Shown in pieces: positions 33,565 to 43,900 of a stretch of 64,000 nt of DNA (its first letter is position 1; each line of letters begins with the position of its first letter). Made by a program: the position numbers and the translations under genes. The notes beneath the pieces are model-generated. The model was not told the origin of the DNA, did no database searches, and saw nothing but the letters and a program-made list of their open reading frames with translations. This DNA comes from DASQPA01 sp963756455 (GTDB lineage: Bacteria > Acidobacteriota > Thermoanaerobaculia > Multivoradales > UBA5704): positions 1,736,001 to 1,800,000 of the forward strand of contig CAVWNC010000001.1 in NCBI GenBank assembly GCA_963756455.1, read 5' to 3'.

Positions 33565-33578
33565 GTACAATTGTGTAC
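33565..33578 (+). promoter_or_regulatory. Palindromic operator over a -10 box before the PIN remnant
   Basis: GTACAATTGTGTAC has inverted GTACA/TGTAC arms and includes TACAAT (33566-33571), a good -10 hexamer. The PIN start follows at 33583. It resembles an autoregulated toxin-antitoxin promoter although no antitoxin gene is present. Confidence 0.4.
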
Positions 33579-33582
33579 TGCT

Positions 33583-33828
33583 ATGGCCGCCTCAGTCGGC
33601 CGCCTCAGTCGTCATCGACACCTCCGCCGTGATCGCCGTCGTTACCAACGAGTCCCACAACCCGCGTTGATCCGGCTTAGCGAAGGTGTCGAGTTGCTCT
33701 CTCCTTCCTCGCTGCCAGTTGAGGTAGGTAATGCTTTCTCTGCCATGTTCAAACGTCAGCGCATTCGAGGTTGCACCCGTTCGTTCTCGGAAGTCACCCT
33801 TGGACATAGAGGGGGTTGCCCTAGCTAG
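33583..33828 (+). pseudogene. VapC-like PIN toxin remnant with a 13-bp tandem duplication
   Basis: GGCCGCCTCAGTC occurs twice in direct succession (33585-33597, 33598-33610). Removing one copy gives MAASVVIDTSAVIAVVTNES, a standard PIN start with its catalytic Asp. A later frame gives PALIRLSEGVELLSPSSLPV and EVGNAFSAMFKRQRI, the next PIN helices, after which similarity ends. So the gene has a duplication, a second indel near 33650 and a missing 3' half. Confidence 0.65.
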
Positions 33829-33982
33829 GGCTTTCTGCGGAGGAAATCGTCTCTGCCGTAAGGGAAACGCGTGAACTAACCCTGTGCTGCACCGTACGGC
33901 TGGCGCCGCCGGTGGGATAACGGCAGCGTAGCATCGACCACCACCAAGAGCCCAGAAATCGTCGCACAACGGGCGGTCTGTT

Positions 33983-34132
33983 ATGAAGGCATTCGTCGTC
34001 GAGAAATATGGCAAAAGCGGCCTCCGCGCCGCCCAAGTGCCAGATCCCACCGTCGGACCCCGTGACGTCCTAGTCCGGGTGAGTGCTGCCAGCATCAACC
34101 CGCTGGACAAGATGGCACCAAAGGCAGGTTAG
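33983..34132 (+). pseudogene. Truncated zinc-type alcohol dehydrogenase / quinone reductase start
   Basis: ATG 33983 opens MKAFVVEKYGKSGLRAAQVP then PRDVLVRVSAASINPLDKM, the unmistakable N-terminus of the medium-chain dehydrogenase family. It ends after 49 residues at a TAG that lies inside GTTAGGC (34128-34134). The remaining 270 or so residues are absent. The junction coincides with an integron-type recombination motif. Confidence 0.7.
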
Positions 34133-34147
34133 GCCACGAGACACGCT

Positions 34148-34540
34148 ATGGCATCTGATGAACGAGAAATCCGCACGGTGCATTCAATTTGGATGGATGC
34201 CGTCAATTCCGGTGACCTGGCTCGTCTGCTCACCTTGGTCGCGGAGGATGTCGTTTTTCTCACGCCCGGCCAAGCGCCGTTCGGCCGGGAGGGATTTTCG
34301 TCCAACTTCATGGCTGCCCACCAACAGATGCAGATCTGTTGCACCAGCGAGTTGGAAGAGGTTGTTGTTGTCGGCGAGGTCGCCTACACGCGGAGCCGGG
34401 ACGCCCTGTCAGTGACCCCGCGCGCAGGCGGGAAGGCGGCACGGCTCGCCGGACATCGCATGACGGTATATCGCAAGCAGCGTGACGGTCGCTGGCTTCT
34501 GTCCCGCGATGTCCACACTTTGTCTGCCGTGGAGAAGTGA
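34148..34540 (+). CDS. SnoaL-like / DUF4440 (NTF2-fold) protein
   Basis: A 130-residue cone-fold protein. REIRTVHSIWMDAVNSGDLA is the standard N-terminal helix pair, VAEDVVFLTPGQAPFGREGF the active-pocket strand and loop, and RMTVYRKQRDGRWLLSRDVH the closing strands. These proteins bind small ligands; no specific substrate can be named. The ATG lies 14 bases after a GTTAGGC motif, as in integron cassettes. Complete in length. Confidence 0.8.
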   Translation: MASDEREIRTVHSIWMDAVNSGDLARLLTLVAEDVVFLTPGQAPFGREGFSSNFMAAHQQMQICCTSELEEVVVVGEVAYTRSRDALSVTPRAGGKAARLAGHRMTVYRKQRDGRWLLSRDVHTLSAVEK

Positions 34541-34604
34541 TGTCGAGTGATGTCGAGTATTTTTCAGTTACGATGACGAGATCGGGTGGTAAGGGTCGCC
34601 GACT

Positions 34605-35993
34605 TCACAGCTTGGAAATCGTGAAATGCCCTCCGGATGTCGAGTGGCGGGTCGAGTGGAGGTGAGGGAAGCTCCGCTCGGGCCATTGCGCATGATAGGG
34701 CACGTCGAATTCGGCATTCGCAACGGAGAGCACTTCGTGCAAGGTATGGGTCGGGGTCTGGTCGGTGGGCATGTAGCTGAAGAACGCGACAGCGACCGCA
34801 GCCAACTGGTTCAGCTCGCTCTGCGACAGGCCGAACTCGCGTCCTAACGACAGCACGTCTGCGGTGGAGCCGGAGAAGCCGGCCCAGAGCGATAAACCCT
34901 CTTCTCTCGCCTCGCGGATTTTCGGATTGTCTTCGATCAGGTCGAACTTGCTGCCCTTGACCCGATAGGGTCCTCCCAGTTTCTTTTCAATGTTCGGCCT
35001 CTGGAGCAACTTCTGCTGCATGAGGAAGGAAGCGAAAATGTGGATCATCGCAAAGGACCGATACAGGGCCTCCAGCTGTGGAGCGATGAAGATCGACTGC
35101 AGGTCGAAACGGTTCTGGCCTGTCTTGAAGGTCAATTTAGGATGCGCGAGGGGGCCATACGGCAATTTGACGTTTTCTACGAAGTAACCTCGAACGGCTT
35201 GGGCGCTGAGCTCATTCTTCAGCAGGAAATTCAGGATGCTCTCGATCATTCTGAGCATCTTCCTCAGACTGGGAAGATAGAATTCGAAGTTGTCCAGGAG
35301 ATCGTCGACCAGAACGTTGCCCATGTATCTAGAGAACCCTGCTCCCACGTGCGAGAGCAAGTTGTCGACCAGCTTTCCGATCGACACGAATCTCTTTTCC
35401 TGCACCGATCGAATCAAGCTACCCGACTCATCGGAAGGCGCCGGCGCCGCAAGCCACTGCCCGAAGGTCTGGAGAATCTTGCGGGTGGTAGTCTCGTTGA
35501 GCCCTCGCTCCTTGCACTCGGCCAGCACCAATCTACCCCACTTGCCAAAGTTCTCGGCGCCCAGCTTTTGCTCCCCCACGTGCACGACTCTCTGGACGAC
35601 GGAAGCCGGCTGCGCGACTCGTGAGGACGGCGGCGGCGAGGAGGGCAGCGGCGTTGGGCGCGCGAGAACCGGCCGTGGGCAAGCGGGTGGCGGCAAGGCC
35701 ACCGTGGACCGGCCTGGAGCGCTGGCGGGTTTCGGGGCTGGCGCTCGTTGGATCGGCAATCCGGGTGGAGACGGCCGGGGAGGGGCAGCCGGGAGCTTGG
35801 CCTGGGCGGTGGCACGCTCGACATGGGCAGCTTGGCGCCGGCGCTCCGGCAGGACCGGAGCGCCCGGGAGTTTCGCCTGTGCGGCACCTCGCAGGGCGGC
35901 CTGGACATGGGGCGCGAGGGTCCGCGTCGGGGGAACAGGGGCGAGTGGGGGACGGCGAGGGTGACCCATATTGACTTTCAGCTTGCACGGCAT
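34605..35993 (-). CDS. Putative secreted/injected effector with repeat leader and C-terminal toxin-like domain
   Basis: A 462-residue protein. Residues 1-130 are proline- and alanine-rich with two repeats (PHVQAALRGAAQAKLPGAP and AHVERATAQAKLPAAPP), then PIQRAP and VVQRVV. Such leaders are typical of cargo proteins in DUF4157-type and contractile-injection contexts. A helical middle (IGKLVDNLLSHVGAGFSRYM, RMIESILNFLLKNELSAQAV) leads to a compact end domain: LSLWAGFSGSTADVLSLGRE, LAAVAVAFFSYMPTDQTPTH and TLHEVLSVANAEFDVPYH, a layout seen in other toxin-like proteins. No immunity gene is obvious beside it. The effector role is inference. Confidence 0.5.
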   Translation of the reverse strand: MPCKLKVNMGHPRRPPLAPVPPTRTLAPHVQAALRGAAQAKLPGAPVLPERRRQAAHVERATAQAKLPAAPPRPSPPGLPIQRAPAPKPASAPGRSTVALPPPACPRPVLARPTPLPSSPPPSSRVAQPASVVQRVVHVGEQKLGAENFGKWGRLVLAECKERGLNETTTRKILQTFGQWLAAPAPSDESGSLIRSVQEKRFVSIGKLVDNLLSHVGAGFSRYMGNVLVDDLLDNFEFYLPSLRKMLRMIESILNFLLKNELSAQAVRGYFVENVKLPYGPLAHPKLTFKTGQNRFDLQSIFIAPQLEALYRSFAMIHIFASFLMQQKLLQRPNIEKKLGGPYRVKGSKFDLIEDNPKIREAREEGLSLWAGFSGSTADVLSLGREFGLSQSELNQLAAVAVAFFSYMPTDQTPTHTLHEVLSVANAEFDVPYHAQWPERSFPHLHSTRHSTSGGHFTISKL

Positions 35994-36077
35994 TGATAAA
36001 CCAAGACAGGCTCGCTGTCAAGACCGAGCGCGAAGGCCGCGCGCCCGCGGCTGGCACCTCGACCGGGGGCCAGTGCT

Positions 36078-36581
36078 ATGCTGGGGCAAGTGGTGAAAGA
36101 ACGTCCAGCGCTCACGGTGGAGGAGTGGCTTGCGTCGGTGCCCGCCGAGCGCAAAGATGCTATCAACGCCGTCCGCGACGCCATCAACGAGCACCTGCCG
36201 CTGGGATACGAGGAGACCGTCGACTGGGGCATGCTCGCTTGGGTCGTGCCGCTCTCCACGCTATCGAACACGCACAACGGCCATCCGCTGATGCTCGCGG
36301 CGCTCGGCGCGCACAGGAAGCTCATGACCGTCTACCTCATGAGCGTCTACGAAGACTCCGAGATCAGGAGAGAGTTCGAGACCGCCTACAAGAAGACGGG
36401 CAAGAAGCTCGACATGGGCGGCTGTTGCGTCCATTTCAGGAAGCTCGACGATCTGCCGCTGGACGTCGTGGGCAACACCATCGCCCGCGTCGCCGTCGAC
36501 CCCTACGTCGAGCGCTACGAGAGCTCGCGCCCGAAGAAGAAGCCGAAGAAGGCGACGACGGAAAAGAAAGCGAAGCGCTAA
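36078..36581 (+). CDS. DUF1801 (YdhG/YjbR-like) domain protein
   Basis: A 167-residue small soluble protein. LTVEEWLASVPAERKDAINA is the N-terminal helical part, GYEETVDWGMLAWVVPLS the conserved strand-loop and LMLAALGAHRKLMTVYLMSV the next sheet. CCVHFRKLDDLPLDVVGNTI closes the domain and a Lys-rich tail (KKKPKKATTEKKAKR) follows. The biochemical role of DUF1801 is unsettled. The TAA stop is part of the TAAC of the attC-like site, an arrangement usual for integron cassettes. Confidence 0.82.
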   Translation: MLGQVVKERPALTVEEWLASVPAERKDAINAVRDAINEHLPLGYEETVDWGMLAWVVPLSTLSNTHNGHPLMLAALGAHRKLMTVYLMSVYEDSEIRREFETAYKKTGKKLDMGGCCVHFRKLDDLPLDVVGNTIARVAVDPYVERYESSRPKKKPKKATTEKKAKR

Positions 36582-36621
36582 CGCCAACCGCCGCACGCTG
36601 ACGCGCGCCACAGCGTTAGGC
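36577..36621 (+). other. attC-like recombination site
   Basis: CTAACGC (36578-36584), overlapping the DUF1801 stop codon, is the exact inverse of GCGTTAG (36613-36619), and the right box continues as GTTAGGC (36615-36621), matching the GTTRRRY consensus. The inside has only weak pairing and the total of 45 bp is shorter than usual attC sites, so it may be partly deleted. Confidence 0.45.
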
Positions 36622-36639
36622 GTCCATCGAAAGAAAGGC

Positions 36640-37311
36640 ATGAAAATGACACGCGTCCGAGTGCAGTGCTTTACCATCTCGCTTGACGGATACGGGGCGG
36701 GTCCGAATCAGGACATCAAGAATCCGCTCGGCCTGGGCGGGACAGATTTGCACCAGTGGCTAGTCCCGACACGCACGTTCCAACGGAACCTATTTGGCGC
36801 CGACGGCGGCACCACGGGGATCGATGACGACTTCGCTTCGCGGGGCTTCAAGAACGTTGGCGCCTGGATTCTCGGAAGAAACATGTTCGGACCGATTCGC
36901 GGTTCCTGGCCCGACATGGACTGGAAAGGCTGGTGGGGGGACATCCCACCCTACCACGTTCCAACTTTCATCTTGACTCATCACGCGCGAGCGCCCCTCG
37001 AGATGGAAGGCGGAACGACCTTCTACTTCGTCACCGGCGGTATTCACGAGGCGCTGGACCGGGCGCGCGACGCAGCGAACGGAATGGATGTGCGCATTGG
37101 CGGCGGACCTAACACGATCCAGCAATATCTTCGTGCGGGCCTCATCGATGAGTTGCACATCGCGATCTCGCCGGTCCTGCTGGGCGAGGGAGAACGACTG
37201 TTCGAGGGGATGAACGTCCGCGCTCTGGGATACGAATGCGTTCAGTTCGTTGCGTCGGAGAAAGCCACCCATGTGGTACTCCGGCGCCAAGGGCAACGAA
37301 CACTGGAATAA
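36640..37311 (+). CDS. Dihydrofolate-reductase-family protein (cassette-like)
   Basis: A 223-residue reductase of the RibD C-terminal-like family. RVQCFTISLDGYGAGPNQDI is the first strand with the substrate loop, AWILGRNMFGPIRGSWPDMD the conserved GRxxFGP segment, and VRIGGGPNTIQQYLRAGLID the cofactor loop, with IAISPVLLGEGERLFEGM at the end. The ATG is 19 bases past the GTTAGGC core of the attC-like site. The next gene follows after 11 bases. Confidence 0.85.
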   Translation: MKMTRVRVQCFTISLDGYGAGPNQDIKNPLGLGGTDLHQWLVPTRTFQRNLFGADGGTTGIDDDFASRGFKNVGAWILGRNMFGPIRGSWPDMDWKGWWGDIPPYHVPTFILTHHARAPLEMEGGTTFYFVTGGIHEALDRARDAANGMDVRIGGGPNTIQQYLRAGLIDELHIAISPVLLGEGERLFEGMNVRALGYECVQFVASEKATHVVLRRQGQRTLE

Positions 37312-37322
37312 AGGAGGATGCG

Positions 37323-37754
<432 letters not shown>

Positions 37755-37807
37755 AGACGCGCAGCCGCTATCAGAATCCCCGGCAAGGCGATTTCTTCAC
37801 AGCCGCT

Positions 37808-39237
37808 TCAGGTCTCGTCCAGCTCGGCGAGCAGGTTCGCGAGGTCGTCGGCCTCGAGATCGGCGTAGGTGAAGTCGCCCGGCGTATAGGCGGTTCCGGC
37901 GGCGCGGCAGTGGGCGAGGAGCTCCCGCAGGCTCGCGGCATAGGCGGCGGCGAGGCGCTCGATCGTCCCGCGGTCGCAGAGGTCGGCGCTGTAGCCCCAG
38001 TCGACCCGCAGGCGTCCGGAGACGACGAGCAGAGAGACCGCGAGGGCGTGCGGGCGCCGCTGGCGCGGGCTCTGCGCGGCGCCGCTCGGCTCCGCGGCGG
38101 GGGCGAACAGGCCGCCCGCGAAGCTGCCGTCGAACTCGCCTAAGTAGTTGAAGATCACTCTCGGGGCGGGCAGCGCGGCTAAGAGGGCCGCCGCCTCGCC
38201 GCCGCGCAGGTAGCGCAGCACGCCATAGCCGAAGCCGCGGTCGGGGATGGCGCGGAGCTGCTCCTTGACCGACAGCAGGAGGGCGCCCGGCGCCGTGCTC
38301 TCGACCGCCAGGGCCACCGGGAAGAGGGTGGTGAACCAGCCCACGGTACGCGACAGGTCGACCGCGGGGACGACCTCCTCCCGGCCGTGCCCTTCGAGGT
38401 CGATCCACAGCGCGCCGCCCGGCCGGGCGAGGGTCGCCGCGAGCGCCGCCAGGAGCGCGTCGTTGACCTGCGTGCCGTAGGCCGCCGGCAGCTCGGTCAA
38501 CAGGGCGCGGGTCTCCGCCTCGTCGAGTTCGATCGTCACCGTCCGCGACGAGGCGACGAGGCCGGTTAAAGCGGCGGGGGCGAAGGAATCGAACGGCTCG
38601 GCCGGCTCGGCCCGCTCGAACACCAGCCGGTCGAAGGGCAGCCGGGCGAGCCCCGACCAGTGTCCGAGCTCGCGCTCGACCTCCTCCGGCGAGAGGCTCT
38701 GGGCGTAGGCGTCGAGCCGCTCGGCCCACTCCTGAAACGAGGTGGTCTTCGCCGGCAGGCGAAGGGCGGCGGGCCCTCCCGCCGCGACCTGCCGACAGGC
38801 CGTCTCCAGATCCTCGAGCAGGATGCGCCACGAGACGCCGTCGACCGCCAGATGATGGATGACGAGAAGGAGCCGAGCCTCTCCCTGGAGCTGGTACCAG
38901 ACGAACCGCAGCAGCGGTCCGCGCGCGAGGTCGAGGCTGGCTTGCGCGGCGTCGGCCGAGGCGCCCAGGGCGCGCTCGGCGTCGGCGGACGCCAGGGCCG
39001 TGAGGTCGACCCGCGGCAGGAAGAAGCCGGGCTCCGGCGGGGCGTTCTCCGCCCGCGGCAGGCCGCCGTCCTCCGCCGCCTTTGAGACGCGCAGCCGGAG
39101 CGCGTCGTGGTGGCGGACGAGCGCGCCCAAGGCGCTCTCGACCACCCGCGGCCCCACCTCCCGCACGGCGAGGAGCACCGCCTGGTTGAAGTGATGCGGA
39201 TCGGCGAGGTTCTGGCCGAAGAACCAGCGCTGGATGG
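37808..39237 (-). CDS. NRPS, part 4: terminal epimerization domain
   Basis: This is the last reading-frame piece of the split NRPS. It carries an epimerization (condensation-like) domain: FGQNLADPHHFNQA at the start, VIHHLAVDGVSWRILLEDL with the His motif, SLSPEEVERELGHWSGLARL, RTVGWFTTLFPVAL and APRVIFNYLGEFDG, the set that separates E domains from C domains. It would convert the last residue to the D form. The protein ends shortly after (YADLEADDLANLLAEL) without thioesterase or reductase. It connects to part 3 across a GGGGGG run at 39236-39241. As it stands an independent start would be at about 39178. Confidence 0.85.
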
Positions 39238-40934
39238 GGGGAGCGGCAGCGGTCCCGTGACCGGTCCCTGGCTCGCCAGGATCTCGGCGGAGGTCCCGGC
39301 GGTCCCGGCGATCCCGGCGGTACCGGCGGCCGTGGCGAGCCGGGCCACGGTCTGCTGCTCGAAGAGCTGGCGTGGGGTGATGCGATAGCCGGCCCGCGCG
39401 GCGCGGGCGACGATCTGGATCGAGAGGATCGAGTTGCCGCCGAGCTCGAAGAAATTGTCGTGCACCGAGATCTCGCGCCCCAGCCGCCCGCTCCCCAGCA
39501 CCTCGGCCCAGATGCCCGCGAAGAGCGCCTCGACGGGGTTGCGCGGCGCCACGTAGCCGCCGCCTTCCGTCAGGCCGGGAAGGCCGGGAACGCCGGGCTC
39601 GATCGCCAGGAGCGCCCGGCGGTCGAGCTTGCCGTTGGCGTTGAGCGGCATCGCCGCGACGAGCACGAAGACGTTGGGGATCATCGGCTCCGGCAGCCGC
39701 GCGGCGAGGAAGGCGCGGAGGTCGTCCCGGAGCTCGGTATCGAGTGGGGGGAGCGGGTCGAGCGGGTCCGAGCGCCGGTCGCGACGGGTCAGGTAGGCGA
39801 CGAGGCCGCCGCCGCCGGGGAGCTCGGGGCGGAGCATCACCACGACTTCGGCGACCGCCTTATGGGTGGCGAGCACCGCCTCGACCTCCCCCAGCTCGAT
39901 GCGCACGCCGCGGACCTTCACCTGATGGTCGAGGCGGCCGAGGTAGTCGAGGCTGCCGTCGGCCAGGAAGCGGGCGAGGTCGCCGGTCCGATAGAGCCGC
40001 CCGCCGGGGCCGCAGGGGAAGCCGGAGACACCCGAGAGCGGATCGGGCACGAAGCGCTCCGCGGTCAGGTCCGGCCGCCGCCAGTAGCCGCGCCCCGGCG
40101 CCAGGCCGCCGATCGCGAGCTCGCCCGCAGCGCCGACGGGGACGGTCCGGAGCGCCGGGTCGAGCAGGCGGATCTCGACGCCCGAGATCGGCCTCCCGAT
40201 GGGCACGCTCCCTCCCTCGCCGTCGCCCGCCCCCTCGCGACAGTGCTGGGAACAATCCTGGAAGGTGACGTCGACCGCCGCCTCGGTGGGGCCGTAGAGG
40301 TTCCAGAGCGGCGCCTTATTCCGCTCGGCGAGGCGGCGCACCAACTCCCGCGGCAGCGCCTCGCCGCTCGCGACGACGCGGCGGAGCGAAGTGCAGGCCT
40401 CGACGCCCGGGGCGGCGACGAAGGCCTGCAGCATCGCCGGCACGAAGTGGACCGTGGTGATGCGCTCCTCGGCGACGAGGCGGGCGAGATAGGCCGCATC
40501 CTGGTGGCCGCCGGGCCGGGCGAGGACCAGGCGCGCCCCGGCGAGGAGCGGCCAGAAGAGCTCCCAGACCGAGACGTCGAAGGAGATCGGCGTCTTCTGG
40601 AGCACCCGATCCTCGGCCGTCAGGCCGAACGCCTGCTGCATCCAGAGCAGCCGGTTGACGACGGCGCGCTGGCTGTTCATCGCCCCCTTGGGCTTACCCG
40701 TAGAGCCGGAGGTGTAGATCACGTAGGCGAGGTCGTCGGGATCGGCGGCCGGGAGCCGCCGGTCGGATCGGTCCGGCCCCGCGGCGAGGAGGGCTTCGAG
40801 GTCGATCTCGATCTCGACGACCGCTGCGATCGCCGCGACAGTCGCACCCTGGCGCGGCAGGGCTCGCGCCGCGGCCCCGTGGGTGAGGAGCACACCGACC
40901 GCGGCGTCCTCGACCATGGAGGCCAGCCGCTCGG
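39238..40934 (-). CDS. NRPS, part 3: end of A4 and PCP5
   Basis: It continues the fourth adenylation domain from the phrase PPERLASMVEDAAVGVLLTH through YVIYTSGSTGKPKG and SFDVSVWELFWPLLAG. Specificity positions read D-V-W-H-V-S-L-V-D-K, close to the serine code I know (DVWHLSLIDK). The carrier domain follows with DNFFELGGNSILSIQIVARA, a GGNSI type common before E domains. It is joined to part 2 at a G run of six (40932-40937) where the sister module has seven (44337-44343). Confidence 0.82.
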
Positions 40935-43900
40935 GGGGTACGCCGGGTCGAGCGGCACGTAGGCGGCCCCCGCGGCGAGGATGGCGACGAGCCCGACCAC
41001 CATCCCGAGCGAGCGCTCGGCGCAGAGGCCGACGAGGACGCCGGGTCCGACCCCGAGATCGGCGAGCCGCCGCGCCAGGCGCTCCGCCGCGTCGCCGAGC
41101 TGCCGATAGGTGAGCTCGTCGCCCGCCAGAGAGACCGCGACCGCGCCGGGCGTGCGCTCGATCTGCGCCGCGATCAGCCCGTAGAGGGTGGTCCCGGCGA
41201 TCGTCCCCGTGACCGCCGCGGGCAAGGCCGGGGTGTCGTTCCACTCGCGGAGCTGCTGCTGTTCGGCGGCGGAGAGGAGCGGCAGGTCGTCGAGGGGGCG
41301 CCCGGCCGACGCGTCGCCGGCCAAATCGACGACGGCGGCCGCGAGGAGCGTGGCAAAGCGCTCGGCCAGGCGGGCGATCGTCGCCCGGTCGAAGAGATCG
41401 GTGGCGTGCTCCCAGTAGCCTATGGCGCCGCCGTCGCCGCCGTCCGCCTCGACGAGGCTCAAGGTCAAGTCGAGCTTCGCGGCGCGGCCTTCGAGCCGCA
41501 GGGGCTCTAAGGTCAGGCCGGGCAGGGTGAGGGCGCCCAAGGGGGCGTTCTGCAGGGCGAGCATCACCTGGACGAGCGGCGAGCGGGCGAGGTCGCGCGC
41601 CGGCGCCAGCGCCTCGACCAGCTTCTCGAACGGCAGCTCCTGATGGGCGTAGGCGGTGAGCGCGGTCTCCCGCAGGCGCGGCAGGAGGGTCGCCAGGGTG
41701 TCTTCCGCGGTGACCTCGGCGCGGAGCACGAGGGTGTTGACGAAGAGGCCGATCAGGCCCTCGGTCTCGGCGCGGGTGCGGCCGGCGATCGGCGATCCCA
41801 CCGCGAGGTCGCGCTGCCCGGTGAGGCGGTAGAGCAGCACGTCGAAGACGGCGAGGAGGAGCATATAGAGGGTCACTCCGGAGCGCCGCGCCGCGGCCCC
41901 GAGGCCGCTCCACAGCGCCGGCGGCAGGGCGAAGCCGGGCTCGGCGCCGCGGAAGCTCTGCCGGGCGGGGCGCGGCCGGTCGGCCGGCAGCTCGAGCGCC
42001 TCGGGCAGGCCGGCGAGGACGGCGCGCCAGTGGGCGATCTCGCCCGCCAGCACCTCGCCCGCCATCCATCGCCGCTGCCACGCCGCGTAGTCGGCGTACT
42101 GGATGGGCAGCGCCGCGAGCTGGATCGGCAGCCGGGGCCGCCGGGCGACCGCCGCCCTGTAGAGCGCGCCGAGCTCGTGGACGAGGATGCCGATCGACCA
42201 GCCGTCGGAGACGATGTGGTGCATCGTCACCAGCAGCAGGTGATCGCCCGCCTCGCCGGCCTCGCCGGCCTCGTGCGACCCGGACAGCCGCACGAGCGCG
42301 GTGCGCAGCAGCGGCCCGCGCGCCAGGTCGAACGGGCGCTCCGCCTCGGTCCTCGCCAGCGCGATGCCGGTCGCCATCCTCGCCGCCGCCGGCAGGGAGC
42401 CGAGGTCGATGCACGAGAGCTCTGCAGGAGACGGCGGGCCCACCCGCTGCCAGGCGCCGGCATCGCCGCTATCGCCGGCGGGGAACGTCGTGCGCAGCGA
42501 CTCGTGGCGACGGACGATCTCGCCGAACGCGCCGGCGAGCGCCGCGGCGTCTAAGGCGCCGCGGAGGCGGATCGCCACCGGAATGTTATAGGCGGTGCCG
42601 CCGGGGGTGAGCTGATCGAGGAACCAGAGCCGCTCCTGGCCGAAGGAGAGCGGCAGCTCGCCGACGGTTCGCTCGGCCGCCGGCCGGGCGACGAGCGGCG
42701 GCGCGGCGGCGCGAGCCGGAGCCGCCTCGGGGCGCCGGGCCACCGCCGCCTCTACCCGCGCGGCGAGCGCCGCGATCGTCGGCGCCGCGAAGAGGGCGGC
42801 GACCGGCAGCTCGACCGCGAGGGCCTTCTCCAGCCGCGCCAGCACCTGCGTCGCGAGGAGCGAGTGGCCGCCGAGGGCGAAAAAGTCGTCGTCGATCGAG
42901 ACGGCGTCGATCCCCAGCACCTCCGTCCAGATGCCCGCCAGCAGTTCCTCGGTGGGCCCTAAGGGGCGCGGCGGAGATCCCTTCACGGCCGAGCCGGCGC
43001 CGCGGTCCTCGGCGCTCGGCGCGGGGAGCGCCCGCCGGTCGGCCTTGCCGCTAGGGGTGAGCGGCAGCGCCTCAAGGAGCACGAAGGCCGCCGGCACCAT
43101 CGCCTCGGGCAGCCGCGCGGCTAGGAAGGCGCGGAGGTCGTCCCGGAGGGCGGTATCGAGCGGGTCCGAGCGCCCGTCGCGGCGGGTCAGGTAGGCGGCG
43201 AGGCCGCCGCCGGGGAGCTCGGGGCGGAGCATCACCACGGCTTCGGCGACCGCCTTATGGGTGGCGAGCACCGCCTCGACCTCGCCCAGCTCGATGCGCA
43301 CGCCGCGGACCTTCACCTGATGGTCGAGGCGGCCGAGGTAGTCGAGGCTGCCGTCGGCCAGGAAGCGGGCGAGGTCGCCGGTCCGGTAGAGCCGCCCGCC
43401 GGGCCCGCCGGAGCCGCCGGGGTCGCCGGAGACACCCGAGAGCGGATCGGGCACGAAGCGCTCCGCCGTGAGGTCCGGCCGCCGCCAGTAGCCGCGCCCC
43501 GGCGCCAGGCCGCCGATCGCGAGCTCGCCCGCAGCGCCGACGGGGACGGTCCGGAGCGCCGGGTCGAGCAAGCGGATCTCGACGCCCGCGATCGGCCTCC
43601 CGATGGGCACGCTCCCTCCCTCGCCGTCGCCCGCCCCCTCGCGACGGTGCTGGGAACAATCCTGGAAGGTGACGTCGACCGCCGCCTCGGTGGGGCCGTA
43701 GAGGTTCCAGAGCGGCGCCGGATTGCGCTCGGCGAGGCGGCGCACCAGCTGCCGCGGCAGCGCCTCGCCGCTCGCCACGACGCGGCGGAGCGAGGTGCAG
43801 GCCTCGAGGCCCGGGGCGGCGACGAAAGCCTGGAGCATCGACGGCACGAAGTGGACGGTGGTGATCCGCTCCTCGGCGACGAGGCGGGCGAGATAGGCCG

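Noticed and set aside
33001..33828. Long protein across the 83-bp repeats
   Set aside because: The repeat period is not a multiple of three, so successive units are read in different frames; the open frame is a by-product of GC content.
34128..34540. Complete integron cassette for the SnoaL-like gene
   Set aside because: The left GTTAGGC core is present but no attC-like site follows the stop, so a full cassette cannot be claimed.
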